A stretch of 12,568 nucleotides of DNA from Lachnospiraceae bacterium (GCA_009774395.1 VSNQ01000053.1:15285-27852), one strand, 5' to 3'; shown: positions 1 to 7,517, counted from the first letter of the stretch. Made by a program: numbers and translations. The notes: generated from the sequence alone by a model not told the origin.

Positions 1-227
1 ATATCTATATTTGGTTCTGACTCTTCTTCCAATTCCTCAAGCCTTATATCCGACTCCTGCGGGATTTCTAGATTCTCCCAATTTATCTCCGGCATATCCT
101 CCGATTCCTGCGCCACCTGTGGCTCAAGCAATTCCCCGTCAGTTTCCAAATTATGTTGTACTTCATCCTGCTTTCCTTCCTTACTACGATGCAGTAAATT
201 ATCCAAGTAATTTTCTTCGGTACCCAT
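1..227 (-). CDS. Acidic protein of unknown function, N-terminal part only (runs off the window)
   Basis: The reverse strand reads open from an ATG at 227 to the left edge of the window, giving 75 codons without a stop. A G-rich ribosome binding site (235-240) sits 7 bases before the ATG. The start lies only 12 bases beyond the end of the sirtuin-like gene, so the two are probably co-transcribed. The visible peptide begins MGTEENYLDNLLHRSKEGK, has no signal peptide or membrane segment, and is very rich in Glu and Asp (for example RLEELEEESEP near residue 70). It looks like a disordered acidic N-terminal tail in front of a domain that lies outside the window. I do not recognise the family. The opposite strand also reads open here, but the ribosome binding site and operon spacing favour the reverse strand. 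Confidence 0.72.
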   Translation of the reverse strand, partial: MGTEENYLDNLLHRSKEGKQDEVQHNLETDGELLEPQVAQESEDMPEINWENLEIPQESDIRLEELEEESEPNID

Positions 228-239
228 AATAAGTCCCCC

Positions 240-1088
240 CTAATTTCTTTCTACTCCAAAAAATTCGAGTGCATTCATAGCTACGCTGACTGCAATACCT
301 TCTGTAACACTGCCTTTTCCCTTGCCGCCCAACTCCTCTGTCAGTTGATACAATGTGCCATGCACTCTGAAAAAGTCCGCTTTCCGGTTATAGTAAGCAA
401 TTTTCTCAAATGGCCACCGGATAATATTGGGAAGTTCCATGCCTACTCCAAGTTCCAATATACATAGCTTCTTATTTAGAGTAAGCTGCAGCCATTTTGT
501 ATAACGTTCCCACTGTGTCTGATATCCGTCCTGCACATAATATTGTGCGCGCAAGATATTATTGAAAGCAAGCGGCATCCCACATTCTGGACAAAGTGGT
601 ATTTGCAGTGCCAAAACACTTTCTTGATTTTCCAATGTTTCCCGAAGCTGCCTAGAAAATGTATCTGATGGATACAACTGTGCACAACAGCCCTGACTGC
701 ATTGCAGCCGATGATAACTGCCGCATGGCTCTACGATTTTCTCCTTATCAAAACCAATCTGCCCCACAATAGAATCAATACACGTCGTTACAATAAAATA
801 ATTTTTATCCTTTATTAGCTGATACAGTTTCTGATAGGCTTGGATTCTCGTACCCTCCCGTTTTCTTTCTATATGTTCCTGAATATAAAGCTGTTCTAAG
901 AAAGGGATTAGCCACTCCAACGAAGAATCCATCTCCATTTCCTGCAATATGGCTGTCAGCATCGGATACTTGTCAATTTCTGCAAAATCCTCATTCCATT
1001 CTTCTCCAATACCTACCAGCAAGACATCTGCCTCCTGCACTTTCTGTTCCATCAAAGCCTGTTTCTCTAATACTTCCGTTCTATCCAT
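240..1088 (-). CDS. Degenerate sirtuin-like (Sir2 fold) protein
   Basis: A 282-residue protein that resembles bacterial Sir2 proteins in layout but lacks their catalytic signature. A hydrophobic strand and glycine turn (ADVLLVGIGEEW, 20-31) stand where sirtuins have the NAD-binding GAGxS motif. YFIVTTCIDSIVGQIGF (97-113) matches the sirtuin TxNxD segment, but Asn is replaced by Cys103. EPCGSYHRLQC (120-130) matches the catalytic HG segment, but His is replaced by Cys122. Four cysteines in two pairs (C130/C134 and C166/C169) look like the structural zinc site. LELGVGMELPNIIRWPFE (211-228) matches the C-terminal Rossmann half. Known sirtuins remove acyl groups or transfer ADP-ribose using NAD; with the His and Asn missing, I infer a non-catalytic NAD- or ligand-binding role. 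The ATG at 1088 has only a weak ribosome binding site. The acidic gene ending at the window edge follows closely. Confidence 0.72.
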   Translation of the reverse strand: MDRTEVLEKQALMEQKVQEADVLLVGIGEEWNEDFAEIDKYPMLTAILQEMEMDSSLEWLIPFLEQLYIQEHIERKREGTRIQAYQKLYQLIKDKNYFIVTTCIDSIVGQIGFDKEKIVEPCGSYHRLQCSQGCCAQLYPSDTFSRQLRETLENQESVLALQIPLCPECGMPLAFNNILRAQYYVQDGYQTQWERYTKWLQLTLNKKLCILELGVGMELPNIIRWPFEKIAYYNRKADFFRVHGTLYQLTEELGGKGKGSVTEGIAVSVAMNALEFFGVERN

Positions 1089-1174
1089 ACCTTTACAGTC
1101 CTATCCTTGCACCTTATAAATACTCATACCATTGTAATGCACTATTGCACCGACTTACTTCTATATATCATATA

Positions 1175-1199
1175 AGAGCCGGGGGATTAGCCCGGCTCT
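1175..1199 (-). terminator. Hairpin, probable terminator of cheV
   Basis: A 9-base perfect inverted repeat (1175-1183 and 1191-1199, AGAGCCGGG/CCCGGCTCT) with a 7-base loop lies about 70 bases after the cheV stop codon. The following reverse-strand bases are AT-rich (TTATATGATATATAG) but not a pure T run, so termination may be incomplete. In the rest of this gap (1089-1174) I see no convincing promoter for the sirtuin-like gene. Confidence 0.6.
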
Positions 1200-1270
1200 A
1201 TTTCATATATTCCGAAATTGCTCGAACAGTAAGGGAATAAAAGTCTTGCCCTCGGACAACGCTATTTCAA

Positions 1271-2167
1271 TTATCTCTCCAGAAGTTTATCAATTACCTT
1301 AACTAAATTACCAATTTCAGGCTTTGACAATTGTGCATCCGCTCCTAAATCCTCGCCTTTTCTTCTCATTTCTTCATTTACCAATGAGGAGAATATAATT
1401 ACTGGTATTTGACTTGTAGATTCATCCGACTTTACAAGCTTTGTCAAACGGTGTCCATCCATTAAAGGCATCTCAATATCTGTAATCAGCAGTTTCACTT
1501 CTCTATCCAATGTACCTTTATCTCTGCACGATGTTATGTATTCCCATGCTTCCTCGCCATTTTCAGCCTTGATAATATTGTCATATCCCGCTTTCTTCAG
1601 GGAATCCACAATCAGCTTACGAAGCAGCGACGAATCCTCCGCAATTAAAATTGGCACCATCGATCCATCTCTTTGTCCCAGAGCTTCAATCTCTGTCACT
1701 TTCAAACCGGTTTCAGGATTAATATCCGTGATAATTTTCTCAAAATCAAGAATAATAATCAGTTTTCCGTCAATCTTAATAATACCAGTAGAAATGCCGT
1801 CCTCTGCCGTTGTAACGGTTGCTCCTGGTTTAATAATATCAACCCACGAAACTCTGTGAATACCAATAACGGAATCAACATGGAACGCAATATCCAGCTT
1901 ATTAAAACTGGTAATTATAAACAAACCGCCCGGCTGCGACTGCCCTCTTTGTAAACAATTGCGCAAATCTATCGCCGTAATCATTGCGTCACGCGGCATA
2001 AATATTCCCTCTACACTTGGATGTGCATTGGGAACTGGTGTGATTGACTGGTAAGGAATAATCTCTCTAATCTTTGCTACATTGATTCCATACGAGTTAC
2101 CATCTACCACAAATTCTAGTACTTCTAATTCATTTGTTCCGTTTTCTAAGAGAATCTTAGTCTCCAT
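1271..2167 (-). CDS. cheV: Chemotaxis coupling protein CheV (CheW domain fused to a receiver)
   Basis: A 298-residue cytoplasmic protein with two domains. Residues 14-150 are a CheW-like domain (LEFVVDGNSYGINVAKIREI near the start, GISTGIIKIDGKLIIILDF at 124-142) that would bridge chemoreceptors and CheA. Residues 172-297 are a response-regulator receiver: acidic pocket E177/D178, phosphoacceptor D230 in LLITDIEMPLMDG, hydroxyl residue at S260/S261, and K282 in LSKPE. In CheV proteins phosphorylation of the receiver modulates signalling, typically for adaptation. I chose the ATG at 2167 because GGAGG lies 6 bases before it; an in-frame ATG 9 codons upstream lacks such a site. It has its own promoter and a hairpin downstream, so it appears monocistronic. 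No other chemotaxis gene is in the window. It implies a motile organism. Confidence 0.95.
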   Translation of the reverse strand: METKILLENGTNELEVLEFVVDGNSYGINVAKIREIIPYQSITPVPNAHPSVEGIFMPRDAMITAIDLRNCLQRGQSQPGGLFIITSFNKLDIAFHVDSVIGIHRVSWVDIIKPGATVTTAEDGISTGIIKIDGKLIIILDFEKIITDINPETGLKVTEIEALGQRDGSMVPILIAEDSSLLRKLIVDSLKKAGYDNIIKAENGEEAWEYITSCRDKGTLDREVKLLITDIEMPLMDGHRLTKLVKSDESTSQIPVIIFSSLVNEEMRRKGEDLGADAQLSKPEIGNLVKVIDKLLER

Positions 2168-2237
2168 ATTAAACCTCCATTCTACCCGGCGCATATTTTC
2201 AGTCTTTTATCATTACTGCTTTGCAGAGTAATTATTT

Positions 2238-2271
2238 ATCTATAATTATAACATATCTCTATCTATAATTA
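2238..2271. repeat. 11-base direct repeat across the cheV promoter
   Basis: The sequence ATCTATAATTA occurs at 2238-2248 and again at 2261-2271, 23 bases apart. One copy covers most of the -10 box and the other overlaps the -35 box. It could be a pair of operator half-sites, but the region is so AT-rich that chance is possible. Confidence 0.4.
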
Positions 2272-2274
2272 CAA
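2245..2274 (-). promoter_or_regulatory. Promoter of cheV, extended -10 type
   Basis: On the reverse strand TTGTAA (2269-2274) is followed after 18 bases by TATAAT (2245-2250), with TG one base before the -10 box. Transcription should start near 2238, leaving a leader of about 70 bases before cheV. This looks like a vegetative sigma-A promoter, not a flagellar sigma-D promoter. Confidence 0.65.
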
Positions 2275-2332
2275 ATATTTTCAGATAATTTTTTTAATTA
2301 AATTGATTTTTCTGATTCTGCTTTTAAAACAA

Positions 2333-3121
2333 CTATCTTAGCTGCAAAACACATCGATCAGCACCATTCGAAATCTGCAATGATAACGATTCGATCTCCT
2401 CGTCTGTTATCTCGCCAATCTCTGCTATCGCAACAAGTTCCTTTGTAGTTCCCTCTGGAATGGTATCCATATAAGATGCGATATCATCCGGCAGCAGCGT
2501 GCTCAATGCCTGTGCTGACCTTCCGTTAACACCCATACTAATTTTTAAATTATAGTCAAATAGATTACATTCTACTGCCCCGCCTGCGGCACTCTCTACA
2601 TCAAAGCGCACCACCAACAACGTTTTTCCCTGTGCTGCAGTAACACTAAATCCTGCACTGCCTTCCGGATAGGAACTACTAAGCCCGAAAGACTGATAAC
2701 GGATAACCACATTGTCAATAGAAAGCAACTCTGCAATATCTGCATCAATATCATTGATCAATTCCACTTCTGTACTTTCTGTTTCCGCTGGGGTCTGCCC
2801 GTCATTATTATCGTTATTATTCGCCCCCTCGGAATTCCCCTCAGATGCAATTTCCGTTGTTTCCTCCACAGGAACAGTTTCTGTCGCCCCTTCTGCTTCC
2901 AAGCTGGCCTGCTGTAACCGATCCAATTCCATCGCCTCCGCAAGTTCCTGCTCGCCGGCAATCTTATAATCATAATTTGGAGAATACTTAAGCAGTAAAT
3001 CTGCTGCATACTCCGCAATCAATTCCGACTCGTCATCTGTCAGTTCTGGCATAGCATCTGCACAGCCTGCAAGCAGAACCGCCGACATTGCCATTAAACC
3101 TAATATTTTCCCCTTTTTCAA
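2333..3121 (-). CDS. Putative lipoprotein of unknown function, paired with a histidine kinase
   Basis: A 262-residue predicted lipoprotein. I place the start at the TTG at 3121: GGAGG lies 7 bases upstream and translation then begins directly with a signal sequence (KKGKILGLMAMSAVLLAGC). Lipobox LAGC puts the lipidated Cys at residue 20, so the protein should be anchored on the outer face of the membrane after processing by Lgt and LspA (lspA is in this window). Residues 25-75 are acidic and helical. Residues 76-118 are a Glu/Thr/Asn/Asp-rich low-complexity linker. Residues 120-262 appear to be a beta-rich domain ending in EGTTKELVAIAEI and ADRCVLQLR, loosely like the immunoglobulin-like DUF4352 group, which I cannot confirm. 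It starts 13 bases after the kinase stop, so the two are co-transcribed. A role as partner or output of the kinase is an inference from position only. Confidence 0.85.
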   Translation of the reverse strand: MKKGKILGLMAMSAVLLAGCADAMPELTDDESELIAEYAADLLLKYSPNYDYKIAGEQELAEAMELDRLQQASLEAEGATETVPVEETTEIASEGNSEGANNNDNNDGQTPAETESTEVELINDIDADIAELLSIDNVVIRYQSFGLSSSYPEGSAGFSVTAAQGKTLLVVRFDVESAAGGAVECNLFDYNLKISMGVNGRSAQALSTLLPDDIASYMDTIPEGTTKELVAIAEIGEITDEEIESLSLQISNGADRCVLQLR

Positions 3122-3134
3122 ACAAACACCTCCG

Positions 3135-4658
3135 TTATTCCGTTTCGAGTTCAAACCAAAACTCGACGCCATTTGTATAATTGATAACACCATACTGCTG
3201 ATTCATGGAATCCATGATCGCCTTTACGATGGATAATCCTACACCGCTGCCACCATATTCCCGCGTGCGTGCTTTGTCCACTTTATAAAATTTCTCCCAG
3301 ATATGTGGAAGCGATTCTTCGGGAATCGGATCGCCGGTATTAAAAACGCTGACCCGCACAATTTTAACGGATTCCTTGTTCTTATTTTCCTTACTTGTAT
3401 TTTTGAAATAACAATTATATTTTATATCAATTACTTTTTTGTTTCCTGCAATTAACTTTACATGATTCATTGCATTACTAAAGAAATTTCGCACTACTTC
3501 CTCTGTCTGAAACTCATCTGCCCATACATAGATTGGTGGTGATTGCTCTATCCTAACCTCAATATTATTTTGACTAATTAAAATATCTGCCGATTGAATA
3601 AAATTCTGCACCAACGCTACAATATTGAAACGTTCCATTGTCACAACATCATTTCCAAACTCGAGTTGGTTTAAATCCAAAAGCTTGCGCACCATTGTAT
3701 TCATCTTGCCGGCTTCATCCATAATGACTTCGCAATAAAAATCACGACTTTCTGCATCGTCTTCATAAACGCATTCTTTTAATCCCTCAGCATAACCCTG
3801 AATTAATGCGATCGGCGTTTTTAACTCATGGGATACATTTGCGAGAAATTCTTTGCGCATTTCGTCTATTTGCTCTTTTTTCTCAATATCACGCTTTAAT
3901 TCATTGTTGGCTGTTTTCAATTCGGATATTGTACTTTCCAATGTTTGTGAAAGCGCATTAATATGTTCCCCCAGCAAATCAATCTCATTTTTTCCTGTGC
4001 TAATATATTTCGACTCAAAATTTAAGTTCGTCATTTTCTCGGAAATATCTTTTAACTGCATAATCGGCTTTGTAATCTTTGTGGCGACAAACCATATAAG
4101 TACAGCGCTGATAAGCGTTGCTATCACACCCACATATGCAAGAAATTTATTGGCAATCTTCACACTGTCGCGAATACTTTCTACCGGAGAACGTATTAAA
4201 AACAAATTTCCATTTTCAAGGACACCCCACATTTCCAAGTATTCCGTCGAGGTAAAAACATCCATAACCATTGCGATGCAAAATTTATCGTTATTCTCCA
4301 AATACTTTAAAGAACTGTCCGATAGAAAAAATATATCATACAAATGCTGTTTCAGGCGTCTTGTATCCATAAAATTGGTTTTGGTGATATTCGACTCTGC
4401 GTCAATTACCAAAACATCAATATTATACATATCGCAGACTCTGCGGAATTCCATATCAAATGTTTCTGAAGCGATATCGCCGCTGATAAAGGCTTCATTT
4501 ATGCTTTTATAGGCATCGCGAACCGCATCCTTTTTATTTTTTATATAATAATTCTCAAGGAAAATATTGTTGATTGTCCAGCAAAGTGCTATGGTTCCAG
4601 CCATAACCAAGATAAAAATAAACGCAATCTGCTGTTTTATAGAATATTTCATACCCAT
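3135..4658 (-). CDS. Membrane sensor histidine kinase with no adjacent response regulator
   Basis: A 507-residue two-pass membrane kinase. Membrane segments lie at about 9-31 and 172-193 and bracket an extracytoplasmic sensor domain of about 140 residues with no motif I recognise. A HAMP-like linker (about 194-245) and a coiled stretch (246-272) follow. The dimerisation domain carries phosphoacceptor His277 in NVSHELKTPIALIQGYAEGL. The ATPase domain has the N box (VVRNFFSNAMNH, 388-399), a G1 box in the variant form FNTGDPIP (439-446), the F box WEKFYK (454-459) and G2 box GGSGVGLSIVK (469-479). All catalytic elements appear intact. The G1 Asn-Thr-Gly form is one I associate with VanS-like kinases of Firmicutes. 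The start ATG at 4658 follows AGAGG by 4 bases; the ATG two codons on is an alternative. Its own promoter lies just upstream. The flanking genes are rluD and a lipoprotein; the cognate regulator is not in the window. Confidence 0.93.
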   Translation of the reverse strand: MGMKYSIKQQIAFIFILVMAGTIALCWTINNIFLENYYIKNKKDAVRDAYKSINEAFISGDIASETFDMEFRRVCDMYNIDVLVIDAESNITKTNFMDTRRLKQHLYDIFFLSDSSLKYLENNDKFCIAMVMDVFTSTEYLEMWGVLENGNLFLIRSPVESIRDSVKIANKFLAYVGVIATLISAVLIWFVATKITKPIMQLKDISEKMTNLNFESKYISTGKNEIDLLGEHINALSQTLESTISELKTANNELKRDIEKKEQIDEMRKEFLANVSHELKTPIALIQGYAEGLKECVYEDDAESRDFYCEVIMDEAGKMNTMVRKLLDLNQLEFGNDVVTMERFNIVALVQNFIQSADILISQNNIEVRIEQSPPIYVWADEFQTEEVVRNFFSNAMNHVKLIAGNKKVIDIKYNCYFKNTSKENKNKESVKIVRVSVFNTGDPIPEESLPHIWEKFYKVDKARTREYGGSGVGLSIVKAIMDSMNQQYGVINYTNGVEFWFELETE

Positions 4659-4685
4659 TATGCCTCTTATTATTTCCCTCTGTTC

Positions 4686-4714
4686 ATTTTAACAAATATC
4701 CTATGACATTTCAA
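4686..4714 (-). promoter_or_regulatory. Promoter of the histidine kinase-lipoprotein operon
   Basis: On the reverse strand TTGAAA (4709-4714) and TAAAAT (4686-4691) are separated by 17 bases, with an upstream TG one base before the -10 box. This lies in the 72-base gap after rluD, so the kinase can be expressed independently of the aroB-lspA-rluD operon. I see no terminator hairpin in this gap, so read-through from rluD is also possible. Confidence 0.7.
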
Positions 4715-4730
4715 TCCTTTTTACATGAAA

Positions 4731-5654
4731 TCACGATTGTACGCCTCTTAATTTTTCTAAAAGTGCCATAAAATAATCAGGAAGCGGTGCTTCAAATTCC
4801 ATATATTCCCCTGTTCTTGGATGCACAAAGCCAATCGTCATTGCATGGAGCACTTGCCCATTTAAGTGAAACGGCTGCTTCTGACTGGTGTATACCGTAT
4901 CGCCCAGCAGTGGATGCCCCATACTTGCCATATGCACACGAATTTGGTGTGTTCTACCCGTTTCTAATTGGCACTCAATATAAGTATACTTCCCCATGTG
5001 TTCCAAAACTGTATAATGCGTTACCGCACGCTTACCGTTTTTTTCATTAACTGCCATTTTTTTACGGTCGTTTGGGTGTCTGCCGATCGGCGCGTCGATA
5101 GTTCCGTTGTCTTGCTTTAAACTGCCAAATACCACAGCACGGTATCTGCGCGTAATCGAATGCGTTTTTAAAAGTGCAGCTATAGCATTGTGTGTTTCGT
5201 CATTTTTACAGATTATTAATGCACCTGTGGTATCTTTATCTATCCTATGTACAATTCCCGGGCGTAAAACACCGTTTATTCCAGATAATTCACCCTTACA
5301 ATGATACATTACTGCATTTACCAGCGTACCCTCGTAATGTCCCGGTGCCGGATGCACTACCATGTTTTTAGGTTTATTCACAATTAATACATCTTTATCT
5401 TCATATAAAATATCAAGCGGAATATCCTGTGAAGGAATATCAGGCTCGACAGAAGGCGGTATTACAAATTGTATTTTATCTTCAACACGCACCTTATAAT
5501 TCTGCTTCACTGCTGTATTATTTACCAACACATTTCCGTCTTTAATAATCTTCTGAATATAGCTTCTTGACAGTGTAGAAAGATAGGCAAAAATGCATTT
5601 GTCAATGCGTTCACCTTCCATTTCTGGCGCTGCCTCGAATAATATTTTCTCCAT
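4731..5654 (-). CDS. rluD: RluA-family 23S rRNA pseudouridine synthase (RluD/YlyB type)
   Basis: A 307-residue enzyme that converts specific uridines in large-subunit rRNA to pseudouridine. An S4 RNA-binding domain occupies about residues 15-65 (GERIDKCIFAYL, SRSYIQKIIKDGNVLVN). The catalytic domain shows VLIVNKPKNMVVHPAPGH (89-106) and the signature PGIVHRIDKDTTGALI (132-147), in which Asp139 of HRID is the catalytic residue. ETGRTHQIRVHMASMGHPLLGD (231-252) is the conserved C-terminal motif. Length is normal for the family. It starts 14 bases after the lspA stop with a GGTGA-like ribosome binding site. The lspA-then-rluD order is also found in Bacillus subtilis (lspA-ylyB), which supports the call. 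Exact target uridines cannot be read from the sequence. Confidence 0.94.
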   Translation of the reverse strand: MEKILFEAAPEMEGERIDKCIFAYLSTLSRSYIQKIIKDGNVLVNNTAVKQNYKVRVEDKIQFVIPPSVEPDIPSQDIPLDILYEDKDVLIVNKPKNMVVHPAPGHYEGTLVNAVMYHCKGELSGINGVLRPGIVHRIDKDTTGALIICKNDETHNAIAALLKTHSITRRYRAVVFGSLKQDNGTIDAPIGRHPNDRKKMAVNEKNGKRAVTHYTVLEHMGKYTYIECQLETGRTHQIRVHMASMGHPLLGDTVYTSQKQPFHLNGQVLHAMTIGFVHPRTGEYMEFEAPLPDYFMALLEKLRGVQS

Positions 5655-5668
5655 CGCTTCACCGCCTG

Positions 5669-6196
5669 CTATTTCATATCCCGAAATTTCTTTGTCCGAA
5701 ATGTTAAAAATTCTAAATCCGATTCCTTATAGATAAACAGCAACAAAATTACTAAGAAAAAGGAGGACAGTGTTACATAAATATCTGCCACATTAAATAT
5801 TGGGAAATTAATCAGACTGAAATACAAAAAATCCACAACATAATCATGTCTTATCCGGTCAATCATATTTCCAACTGCGCCGCTGGCAATAAGTACCAAT
5901 GTAATATGCAGTTTAAAATACATTTTCTGATACGGTGTCTTTAACAGCACATACACGATTGCCGTCAAAATCACTACAGCAATCAGCACAAAAAATATTT
6001 TCTGATCCTGCAGCAATCCAAAAGCTGCTCCTCTATTTTCCAAATAATTTAATTCAAATACCCCTTTTATCAGCTCTATTGGCGGCATTTCCTTTAAATA
6101 ATATACCGCTAAATATTTCGTAAACTGATCTAGTACCACAAACACCAGCATCAGCACAAAATCAACGATTAACAATATATTCTTTTTCTTATTCAT
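5669..6196 (-). CDS. lspA: Lipoprotein signal peptidase (signal peptidase II)
   Basis: A 175-residue polytopic membrane aspartyl protease that cleaves the signal peptide of lipid-modified prolipoproteins. Four hydrophobic segments are visible (about 7-31, 67-85, 96-112 and 135-156). Conserved blocks are LDQFTK (22-27), NRGAAFG (54-60), GAVGNMIDRIRHDYVVDF (106-123) and FNVADIYV (134-141); Asp113 and Asp138 correspond to the catalytic pair. I chose the ATG at 6196 because GAGG lies 6 bases before it; a start 10 codons upstream would extend deep into aroB. With this start it overlaps the aroB end by 8 bases (AATGAATAA), suggesting translational coupling. Likely substrates in this window are the two predicted lipoproteins. 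Confidence 0.95.
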   Translation of the reverse strand: MNKKKNILLIVDFVLMLVFVVLDQFTKYLAVYYLKEMPPIELIKGVFELNYLENRGAAFGLLQDQKIFFVLIAVVILTAIVYVLLKTPYQKMYFKLHITLVLIASGAVGNMIDRIRHDYVVDFLYFSLINFPIFNVADIYVTLSSFFLVILLLFIYKESDLEFLTFRTKKFRDMK

Positions 6197-7298
6197 TCCA
6201 ATCCTCGTCCGTAAAATAGATTTCATTTATTCCTGCCAAAATCTCCTCTTTTGTCACAGAACGATCAATCATTGCCTTACCCATTTTTTTCAATAAAATA
6301 AATTTGATGTTGTCTCCTTCGGTCTTCTTGTCTGATGCAGTCAATGCAAGAATTTCTTCCGGATTAATATTCTCAACGGAAATCGGAAGGTTAAACGGTA
6401 CAAACATATCCCGAATTTCATAATATTCATCCATAGAAATAAGATTCCGTTTCCATGAAATAAATGCAGCAGCAACACATCCCAACGCCACACATTCCCC
6501 ATGCAGTAGTTCAAAATTTTTCGCTTTCTCAACTGCATGACCAATCGTATGCCCGAAATTTAACAACGCACGATCGCCTTTCTCTGTAGGGTCTTTCTCT
6601 ACTACCAGCTTTTTACATAAATTGCTTTGATACATCATTTCCTCAAGTGTTTCAAGATTTCTCTCATGGATTTCATAGATGTTGTCAATCAACCATTCAT
6701 AGAACTTCACATCCTTTATCAGTCCATGTTTCATAACTTCTGCCATGCCGGAATAATACTGCCGATCCTCCAGCGTCTTTAAGGTTTCCATATTCATATA
6801 GACCAATTTAGGCATATAGAAAGCCCCAACCATATTTTTGTATTGATCAAAGTCTACACCTGTCTTGCCGCCAATACTGCTGTCCGCCTGTGCCAGCAGC
6901 GTTGTTGGAATCTGCACAAAATCCACACCACGCAGATATGTAGCCGCCACAAAACCAGTAATATCACCTACTACACCACCACCAAGTGCAAGCAGCATAT
7001 CCTTGCGGTCAAATTGCATCTCAATAAGAAACGCATATATATTTTTTACCGTTTCAAGATTTTTACTCTCTTCGCCGTTCGGAAAATCATAAATTACAAG
7101 CTTCCTGCATTTTCCCTCTAAAACTGCGCTGACCTCGTCCGCATAAAATCCTTTAACCTTAGAATCTGTAATAATACAAAGCTTTTTTTGGCTAATTTCA
7201 AACGCTTCCAACTCCTCCGCCAGTCGCGCAAAACTGCTTTCATAAACAATATCATATATTGGTTTATTATTTTGGTTCACCGATAGCCTTTGTGACAT
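6189..7298 (-). CDS. aroB: 3-dehydroquinate synthase
   Basis: A 369-residue cytoplasmic enzyme converting DAHP to 3-dehydroquinate, the second step of the shikimate pathway, using NAD and a divalent metal. The NAD-binding segment is LLALGGGVVGDITGFVAATYLRG (102-124), followed by PTTLLAQADSSIGGKTGVD (131-149). Metal ligands match the family: Glu187 in GMAEVMKHG, His250 in NFGHTIGHA and His266 in LLHGE. Length is standard. The ATG at 7298 follows AAAGGAG by about 12 bases, a rather long spacing, but no better in-frame start is visible. It leads the aroB-lspA-rluD group. The promoter is not clear; any promoter would have to lie in or next to the foldback element just upstream. No other shikimate gene is present here. 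Confidence 0.96.
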   Translation of the reverse strand: MSQRLSVNQNNKPIYDIVYESSFARLAEELEAFEISQKKLCIITDSKVKGFYADEVSAVLEGKCRKLVIYDFPNGEESKNLETVKNIYAFLIEMQFDRKDMLLALGGGVVGDITGFVAATYLRGVDFVQIPTTLLAQADSSIGGKTGVDFDQYKNMVGAFYMPKLVYMNMETLKTLEDRQYYSGMAEVMKHGLIKDVKFYEWLIDNIYEIHERNLETLEEMMYQSNLCKKLVVEKDPTEKGDRALLNFGHTIGHAVEKAKNFELLHGECVALGCVAAAFISWKRNLISMDEYYEIRDMFVPFNLPISVENINPEEILALTASDKKTEGDNIKFILLKKMGKAMIDRSVTKEEILAGINEIYFTDEDWNE

Positions 7299-7342
7299 AG
7301 TAAATTGGTACTCCTTTCTAATTTGTACTAACTATTTCCTTT

Positions 7343-7500
7343 AGGAATTGAAGGAAAATAAGTGCTCAGATTGCGCAGGATATTTCTTCAATCTTGTAGG
7401 AGAAAAAACGTAGGCGTAGCGGGCTACGGCGAGGCTTTTTCTCCTGCAAGATTGGAGAAATAGACAAGCAAGATGTGTCACTTATTTTTCTACAGTTCCT
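7343..7500. repeat. 158-base foldback (large inverted repeat) between sepF and aroB
   Basis: Two arms of exactly 65 bases (7343-7407 and 7436-7500) are inverted copies around a 28-base GC-rich loop (7408-7435). The inner 26 bases of each arm match at all but two positions, and both mismatches are G-U compatible in RNA. A second conserved block (AAAATAAGTG) lies about 12 bases in from the tips, and the arms diverge over about 16 bases between the blocks. The loop carries a small hairpin (CGTAG/CTACG). The trinucleotide TTA flanks GGAA...TTCC on both sides, but is too short to prove a target duplication. No transposase is encoded. It could be a MITE-like element, a structured RNA, or a transcription barrier. 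The remainder of the 7299-7576 gap holds the sepF terminator. Confidence 0.85.
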
Positions 7501-7517
7501 TAGACGCCCGTGTGCAT

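Noticed and set aside
11..229. A 72-codon forward-strand frame rich in proline
   Set aside because: It is antisense to the acidic partial gene, which has a strong ribosome binding site and operon spacing; the prolines simply mirror the Glu-rich strand.
2275..2332. Terminator after the kinase-associated lipoprotein
   Set aside because: The region has TTTAATTAAA and weak TCAGA/TCTGA pairing but no GC-containing stem; it is better explained as AT-rich spacer.
3122..3193. Upstream ATG extension of the lipoprotein gene
   Set aside because: It would overlap the kinase gene and place 24 residues before the signal peptide; the TTG at 3121 has a well-spaced GGAGG.
3853..4512. A 219-codon forward-strand open frame
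   Set aside because: It lies fully antisense to the histidine kinase, whose motifs are unmistakable; composition and lack of a ribosome binding site mark it as a shadow.
7341..7502. TTA on both sides of the foldback as a target-site duplication
   Set aside because: Three AT-rich bases are too short to be evidence without an empty site in a related genome.
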